Assembly: GCA_007130545.1 (NCBI GenBank)
Contig: SLSG01000013.1
Location: forward strand, 1-9,936
Length of the DNA: 9,936 nucleotides
Origin: Bacteroidales bacterium
GTDB taxonomy: Bacteria > Bacteroidota > Bacteroidia > Bacteroidales > UBA7960
Direction: 5' to 3'
Positions 5,819 through 9,936 of the stretch are shown piece after piece. Within the stretch, counting starts at the first letter, position 1. Each line of letters begins with the position of its first letter. The position numbers were made by a program, and so were the translations under genes. Below the pieces are notes generated by a model. That model ran no database searches and had not been told where the DNA came from. It worked only from the letters and a program-made list of their open reading frames with translations.

Positions 5819-7653
5819 GTCTTTTTTCTTTTTCTGAATTCCTTTTCCAGTTCCACGATGGTTGACAAGGCGAGATGATAGGTCTCTTCCATGCGTGAAT
5901 CCTTCTCTCCGGGGGCAAACCTTGCGAATTCACAAGTCTCCATGGCATCCATGGTGGCTTGTGCAAGCCCGGCCGGGATGTCATTTTGTGCCAGCATTTC
6001 CGCGATGTTTTCCCGGCTGAGTGCCGATACCGGGAGGGCAAGGCGGTCGGAGAAATAACCCCAGAGGGCCCGGGAGATCTCATTAAAGAACATGGACCGA
6101 TCCTCGTTCTTCAGATAAATGCGGGCCTTTCCCAGTCTTTTGCGGGCAAGCTTCCGGGCTTTTCTGGTGCGCAGACGCGTCACGTCGGCATGCAGCCTCA
6201 CCTGCCTTCGCCAGTATATCAAAACGGCAATGAACAGCAAAAAGGGCATGGACAGCCAAAGGTAAAATGCCCTGCTTTTAAAAAATAATTGTCCGGCCGG
6301 CCTCAGCGTAAAAGGGCTGGTGTTTATAAACCGGATGTCGCTGCCCAGCTGCCTGATCCCTTCCTGACCTCCTGCCACCGCTTGTCCGGAACCCGGGCGG
6401 CCGGACACCCGCAATGTGAATGGTCCGACTTCCCTGGTCACATACCTCTGACTGCCGGGGTCAAAAAAAGACAGCTGCATGGCCGGGATCTCAAAGTCCC
6501 CGCCGGCACGCGGGATTACCAGGTAATCGAACGTGCGGGTCCCCCTGATCCCATCCGACTCCCTTTGGAACCTGTCCTCTACCAAAGGATCGAAAACCTC
6601 AAGGTCCGCCGAAAAATGGAATTCCGGCTGCTGCATCATGCCCAGGTTGCCCTTTCCGTTGATAATGATTTTCAGGTTTGCTGCCTCGTTCACATGCAGT
6701 TCCTGTGGGTTTAAGCTCCCCGATACGTCAAAGCGGCCCACCAGGCCGGTAAAGGAGGGCGGACGGTTTTGAACCGGAAGGGGCCGGACGTTCAGGCGTA
6801 TCTGATTGGAGCGAATATTTACCGGGATGTTCTGAAAATTGTCAAAGGGGGTGCCGGAGAAAAAATCATCGAACAGGCTGCCCCTTGACGCCCGGAGCCT
6901 TACCATGCATTCCACCTCCAGGGGTTCCACAGTGAGCTCCCCGGGGCGCTGGGGAAAAAGTGCCACCCTGCGGATCTCCGCCACGTTATAGGTGATCCCG
7001 TCAATGACCTCCGTGGTGACTTCAGGCTGGGAGGGGCCATCCAGGTTTTCGGACCAGAACCCCTGAAAGGAGGGAAGCCTTTCGACTGAATAGCGCGTGA
7101 TCGGGACACGTGTATAGATCCTGTAGGAGACGACCACCTGTTCAGACTCGAATGGGTTTTGGTTGCTGACCGTGGCCCGTATGAATAAATCTTCCTCCCC
7201 TGGAGCCTGGGGAGTCTGCCCTGCCCCCGGTTGTTGCCGGGGAGTCTGCGGGGATGCGGCCGGTGCCTGCCCGCTCACGACGATCCGGACCGGGTTCCCG
7301 GTGACGGTTTCCCCGTTTGCCGTGGCACTGGCCGGTGGAATGCTGAATTCACCTTCCTGTAAAGCTTCAAGAATATATGTATAGGATACGGAAACAGAGG
7401 TTGTTACCTGATTGTTTATAATCTGGGTGGAGCTGCTGGTGGACTGGCTGGGCCCGGAGACCAGTCTGAACCCCTCAAAGGAAGGAGCCTGGAAGGATTC
7501 CGGCCGGGCGTTCAGGGTATAGACCAGGCGAAATCGCTCCCCTGAGGCCACCTGGGAAGGAGCCGACACACTCATGACGAGCTCGTCTGCATGGGCGATG
7601 GCAAATGCAGATAGCATCAAAAGCAGGCCAATAAAAACTACTTTTCTATTCAT
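5815..7653 (-). CDS. batD: BatD: large exported beta-rich protein with one membrane anchor (oxygen tolerance family)
   Basis: 612-residue BatD-family protein. Signal peptide (1 to about 22, AIAHADE), then an N-terminal beta-rich domain opening VMSVSAPSQVASGERFRLVYTLN (about 25-127), which is the diagnostic BatD start. A Pro/Gln/Ala/Gly linker (about 128-154) leads to further Ig-like beta domains (to about 425). One transmembrane helix lies at about 472-489, and a basic-start cytoplasmic tail (490-612) is helical, ending EKEFRKRKKT. The domain after the linker starts LFIRATVSNQNPFESEQVVVSYRIY, a family hallmark. I chose the ATG at 7653: the frame stays open to a TTG at 7683, but that would overlap batC and put ten polar residues before the signal peptide. 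The gap to batC is then 13 bp, and the stop overlaps batE by 4 bp. The protein probably acts as the large extracytoplasmic scaffold of the Bat complex; its exact function is not known. Confidence 0.92.
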   Translation of the reverse strand: MNRKVVFIGLLLMLSAFAIAHADELVMSVSAPSQVASGERFRLVYTLNARPESFQAPSFEGFRLVSGPSQSTSSSTQIINNQVTTSVSVSYTYILEALQEGEFSIPPASATANGETVTGNPVRIVVSGQAPAASPQTPRQQPGAGQTPQAPGEEDLFIRATVSNQNPFESEQVVVSYRIYTRVPITRYSVERLPSFQGFWSENLDGPSQPEVTTEVIDGITYNVAEIRRVALFPQRPGELTVEPLEVECMVRLRASRGSLFDDFFSGTPFDNFQNIPVNIRSNQIRLNVRPLPVQNRPPSFTGLVGRFDVSGSLNPQELHVNEAANLKIIINGKGNLGMMQQPEFHFSADLEVFDPLVEDRFQRESDGIRGTRTFDYLVIPRAGGDFEIPAMQLSFFDPGSQRYVTREVGPFTLRVSGRPGSGQAVAGGQEGIRQLGSDIRFINTSPFTLRPAGQLFFKSRAFYLWLSMPFLLFIAVLIYWRRQVRLHADVTRLRTRKARKLARKRLGKARIYLKNEDRSMFFNEISRALWGYFSDRLALPVSALSRENIAEMLAQNDIPAGLAQATMDAMETCEFARFAPGEKDSRMEETYHLALSTIVELEKEFRKRKKT

Positions 7654-7666
7654 GGGCACATAATGG

Positions 7667-8344
7667 TTACCACTCCCTTTCAACCCGTCCCGGCCGGGTG
7701 GTTTCGTTTTCCCTTGTAAGGCTTTCCTGTACTTTTTGTTCCATCTGGTTCAGTGCGTCGAGAATTCTTTCGGCTTCCTGCCGGCTAAGCTGCCCGGATT
7801 GCGGACGTGTTTCTCCTTCCTGGTCTTCTTCCTGGTCCTGCGGCGGGTCCGTTTCCCCGCTCTCATCCCCATCTCCTTCACCTTCTCCTGCTTGCTGCTC
7901 ACCGGGTGGGGGCTCCTGTAGGTGCTTCATTGCGTATTCCAGGTTGTAGCGGGTGTCATCGTCTGATGGGCTGATCCGGAGGGCATTCTTATAGGCCTCT
8001 ATCCCTTCGCCGTAACGTTGTGCTCCCAGGTGGGAATTTCCCAAATTATGGTAGGCACTGGCGAGGTTTATGTCGGAAGGGGCCAGGCGGGTCAATGCAT
8101 CAAAAAGACTGGCGGCCTCATCAAATCTGCCCTGACGATAGAGGGCATTCCCAAGGTTGAACAGGGCCCTGGCGTTTTCGGGGTCTGCCTCCAGTACGCG
8201 GCGGTAATCCAATTCCGCTTCTGCATAATTCCCTTCATTGTAATGTCGGTTCCCTTGCCGGACCATGGATCTGTCCTGGCCGCCTTGGGCCATAGCGGCA
8301 GAGCATCCGGCCATTAAGAAAATGAATATTACCAAGCGGGTCAT
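7667..8344 (-). CDS. batC: BatC: secreted TPR protein with an acidic linker
   Basis: 225 residues. Signal peptide with probable cleavage AMA|Q at 19-20; a Cys at 14 does not sit in a good lipobox. Three TPR units (about 24-57, 58-91, 95-128) carry QGNRHYNEGNYAEAELDYRR, LFNLGNALYRQGRFDEAASL and AYHNLGNSHLGAQRYGEGIE. They are followed by an acidic, Pro/Gly/Gln-rich stretch without expected fold (about 143-184) and a C-terminal amphipathic helix (about 185-212, QLSRQEAERILDALNQMEQK), which matches the end of Bacteroidota BatC proteins. TPRs bind partner proteins, so BatC is probably an assembly factor for the VWA proteins encoded just upstream. The gap to batB is 24 bp. There is no clear Shine-Dalgarno before the ATG. 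Identity rests on TPR content, the C-terminal helix and operon position between batB and batD. Confidence 0.9.
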   Translation of the reverse strand: MTRLVIFIFLMAGCSAAMAQGGQDRSMVRQGNRHYNEGNYAEAELDYRRVLEADPENARALFNLGNALYRQGRFDEAASLFDALTRLAPSDINLASAYHNLGNSHLGAQRYGEGIEAYKNALRISPSDDDTRYNLEYAMKHLQEPPPGEQQAGEGEGDGDESGETDPPQDQEEDQEGETRPQSGQLSRQEAERILDALNQMEQKVQESLTRENETTRPGRVEREW

Positions 8345-8368
8345 GATAAAAAAGTTTTTGCTAAACGT

Positions 8369-9403
8369 TCAGATCGGGAATAAGCGTATTTTATCAAGCC
8401 ATTTATTCTTTCTTTCAAAGATAAAAATATCCAGGACCAGCAGCAGCAATACAAGGGCGACAAAATATTGGAAACGACTCTCATAATCGGAAAAGACCAA
8501 TTGATCGTATGTCTCTGCTTCCATTTTCCGGATCTCCTCCAGCAGTGTAATCAGGCCCAGATCGGCCCCGCTACCCGCGGTGAAGGTCCCGCCTCCGGCC
8601 TCGGCGATCTGCCGCAACATCGCTTCATCGTAACGTGTTACAACCGTTTGTCCCTGCTTATCGGTCAGAAACCCTGCCGGCCGGTTGTTCCGGTAAATGG
8701 GAATGGGCGCGCCCCCGGGTGTGCCGACTCCCACGGTGTGGATGGTAATCCCGTGCTGTTTGGCTTGCCTGGCTGTACTTACCGGATCGTCCAAATGGTT
8801 CTCCCCATCACTGATAATGATCAGGGCCCTGTTTTTTCCGTCATCCGGCAGCGAGGCCATGGCCCTTTCTATGGCACTTTTTATGGAAGTTCCCTGCTGC
8901 TGGATGCTGTTTGTACTGATGGTCTGCAGGATGATCCGGGCGGCTGTCCTGTCGGTTGTCAGCGGTACCTGGGTTACGGCACTGCCCGCAAAGATCACCA
9001 ATCCGACCCTGTCCTGTTCCAGCCTGTCCATCAAACGTGAAACAGAGCGTTTTGCACGCTCCAGGCGGTTGGGTTGTACGTCTTCTGCCAACATGCTCCG
9101 GCTGACATCCAGGGCGATTATGATATCGACACCTTCCCGTTTGGCTTCCTCCAGTCTGCTGCCCTGCTGTGGGTTCACGGCCGCCAGCACCAGGAATGTC
9201 CAGGCACACAGAAACAGGAAAATTTTTACCCAGGGCCGCCTGCCGGAGACCCAGGGCATTAGTCCGACAAGGCTTTCCATCCTTCCAAAGCGGCGCAGGG
9301 AACGTTTGCGTAACCACCTTGAAACCAAAAATAAAAGCAGGAAAACCGGCAGCAACACCAGCAGGTGAAATAATTCCGGATGTTCAAACCTTATGCCTTC
9401 CAT
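8369..9403 (-). CDS. batB: BatB: membrane-anchored von Willebrand factor A protein
   Basis: 344 residues. N-terminal membrane helices (about 11-28 and 59-76) precede a VWA domain (about 91-290), and a C-terminal helix follows (about 311-329). The metal-ion-dependent adhesion site is complete: DVSRS (Asp99, Ser101, Ser103), Thr172 in QQGTSIKSAI and Asp199 in IISDGENH. The domain is therefore expected to bind a divalent cation and hold a protein ligand. Other hallmarks: SMLAEDVQPNRLERAKR, DRVGLVIFAGSAVTQVPLTTD and the AEAGGGTFT segment. Full-length for BatB, with a start of MEGIRFEHPELF that is typical. A purine-rich GAAGAAG lies about 9-15 bases before the ATG on the coding strand. The VWA domain should sit on the outer face of the cytoplasmic membrane by the helix pattern. 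Paralogous to BatA, whose stop is 25 bp upstream. Confidence 0.94.
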   Translation of the reverse strand: MEGIRFEHPELFHLLVLLPVFLLLFLVSRWLRKRSLRRFGRMESLVGLMPWVSGRRPWVKIFLFLCAWTFLVLAAVNPQQGSRLEEAKREGVDIIIALDVSRSMLAEDVQPNRLERAKRSVSRLMDRLEQDRVGLVIFAGSAVTQVPLTTDRTAARIILQTISTNSIQQQGTSIKSAIERAMASLPDDGKNRALIIISDGENHLDDPVSTARQAKQHGITIHTVGVGTPGGAPIPIYRNNRPAGFLTDKQGQTVVTRYDEAMLRQIAEAGGGTFTAGSGADLGLITLLEEIRKMEAETYDQLVFSDYESRFQYFVALVLLLLVLDIFIFERKNKWLDKIRLFPI

Positions 9404-9428
9404 TTCTACTTCTTCAGGTAAATCTGAA

Positions 9429-9936
9429 TTATGGTTGCGTTCTGAGCCACGTATATTTCAATGCAATCTCAAGTCCAAGCAATGCCAATGCCAAAAGCAC
9501 CAGGGGCAGGTATTCATCCTTCTCCCTTGTGTATTCCGTTACCTCAATCTTGCTTCGCTCCAGGCTGTCAATCTCCTGGTATATGTTTTCCAGCGTTTGC
9601 GGGTCGCTTGCCCAGAAGTAGCGTCCCCCTGTCATTTGTGCAATATTTTCCAGCAACTCATCATCCACTGGTATTTCAACCTGTTGACGCTGAATTCCGT
9701 AAGGTGTTTGGAAAGGGTAGGGGACAGGCCCGCTGCTGCCCACCCCTATCGTATATACCCGGATATCAAGCAGGGCTGCGATTTCTGCCGCTGTCAGCGG
9801 GTCCAGCACACCTGTATTATTGATGCCATCGGTTAGCAGTACGATGACCTTGCTGATTGCCTGGCTATCCCGCAACCTGTTGATTGCGGTCGACAAGCCA
9901 TCCCCGATGGCCGTGCCATCCTCGACCATTCCGGTG
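9429..9936 (-). CDS. batA: BatA: von Willebrand factor A protein, C-terminal part only (cut by window)
   Basis: C-terminal half of the first VWA protein of the Bat operon. The frame stays open to the right edge (codons for Thr and Gly precede the Met at 9929), so that Met is internal and about 160 residues are probably missing. Visible parts of the adhesion site are the Thr in VEDGTAIGDGLSTAINRL and the Asp in VIVLLTDGINNTG; the DxSxS loop would be beyond the edge. Also visible are DIRVYTIGVGSSGPVPYPF, the segment MTGGRYFWASDPQTLENIYQ, EIDSLERSKIEVTEYT and a terminal membrane helix (about 140-162 counted from the internal Met). These match BatA rather than BatB: 'LEDGTAIG' and the 'QTP(Y/F)G' segment are BatA features. 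The stop is 25 bp before batB. Confidence 0.93.
   Translation of the reverse strand, partial: TGMVEDGTAIGDGLSTAINRLRDSQAISKVIVLLTDGINNTGVLDPLTAAEIAALLDIRVYTIGVGSSGPVPYPFQTPYGIQRQQVEIPVDDELLENIAQMTGGRYFWASDPQTLENIYQEIDSLERSKIEVTEYTREKDEYLPLVLLALALLGLEIALKYTWLRTQP

Noticed and set aside
7654..7683. TTG at 7683 as start of batD
   Set aside because: It would overlap batC and put ten polar residues before an otherwise standard signal peptide starting at the ATG at 7653.
8285..8344. BatC as a lipoprotein (Cys at residue 14)
   Set aside because: Met at the -3 position makes a poor lipobox, and a good signal peptidase I site (AMA|Q) follows directly.

Overview
The window is a gene-dense stretch (no intergenic gap above about 45 bp) of a chromosome that looks like Bacteroidota, probably Bacteroidales-like. 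Four things support this: a complete batB-E set behind the end of batA in the order typical of that phylum; a transketolase split into two adjacent genes; an ECF sigma factor followed by a small 'PFRVPDGYF'-type membrane protein and a Spy-like periplasmic protein; and mostly A/T-rich leaders without clear Shine-Dalgarno sequences. Base composition looks moderately GC-rich for the phylum. I cannot place it below order level. No RNA genes, CRISPR arrays, insertion sequences or sizeable repeats are visible.

The left half (1-5046) reads rightwards. First comes ettA, an ABC-F ATPase acting on the ribosome and cut by the left edge. The transketolase N- and C-terminal subunit genes follow, 28 bp apart. 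Then there is a three-gene envelope-signalling cassette: ECF sigma factor, a single-pass membrane protein that is probably its anti-sigma factor, and a secreted Spy/CpxP-like helical protein of the sort annotated in Flavobacteriia as a 'sensor of ECF-type sigma factor'. The sigma gene starts only 17 bp after the transketolase stop, so the cassette may share transcription with the central-carbon genes.

The right half (5060-9936) reads leftwards and is the Bat (Bacteroides aerotolerance) operon batA-batB-batC-batD-batE, with batA cut by the right edge. BatA and BatB are membrane-anchored von Willebrand A proteins. BatC is a secreted TPR protein with an acidic linker, BatD a large exported beta-rich protein with one membrane anchor, and BatE a TPR/two-TM/SH3b protein. 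Gaps are 25, 24, 13 and -4 bp, so they are very likely one transcript building one envelope complex. Its biochemical role is still poorly defined in the literature I know.

The two halves converge with only 13 bp between the Spy-like gene and batE. The part least explained by existing annotation is the sigma / Cys-free and His-free anti-sigma / Spy-like cassette, where the strongly acidic outer domain of the anti-sigma candidate faces a net-basic secreted partner.
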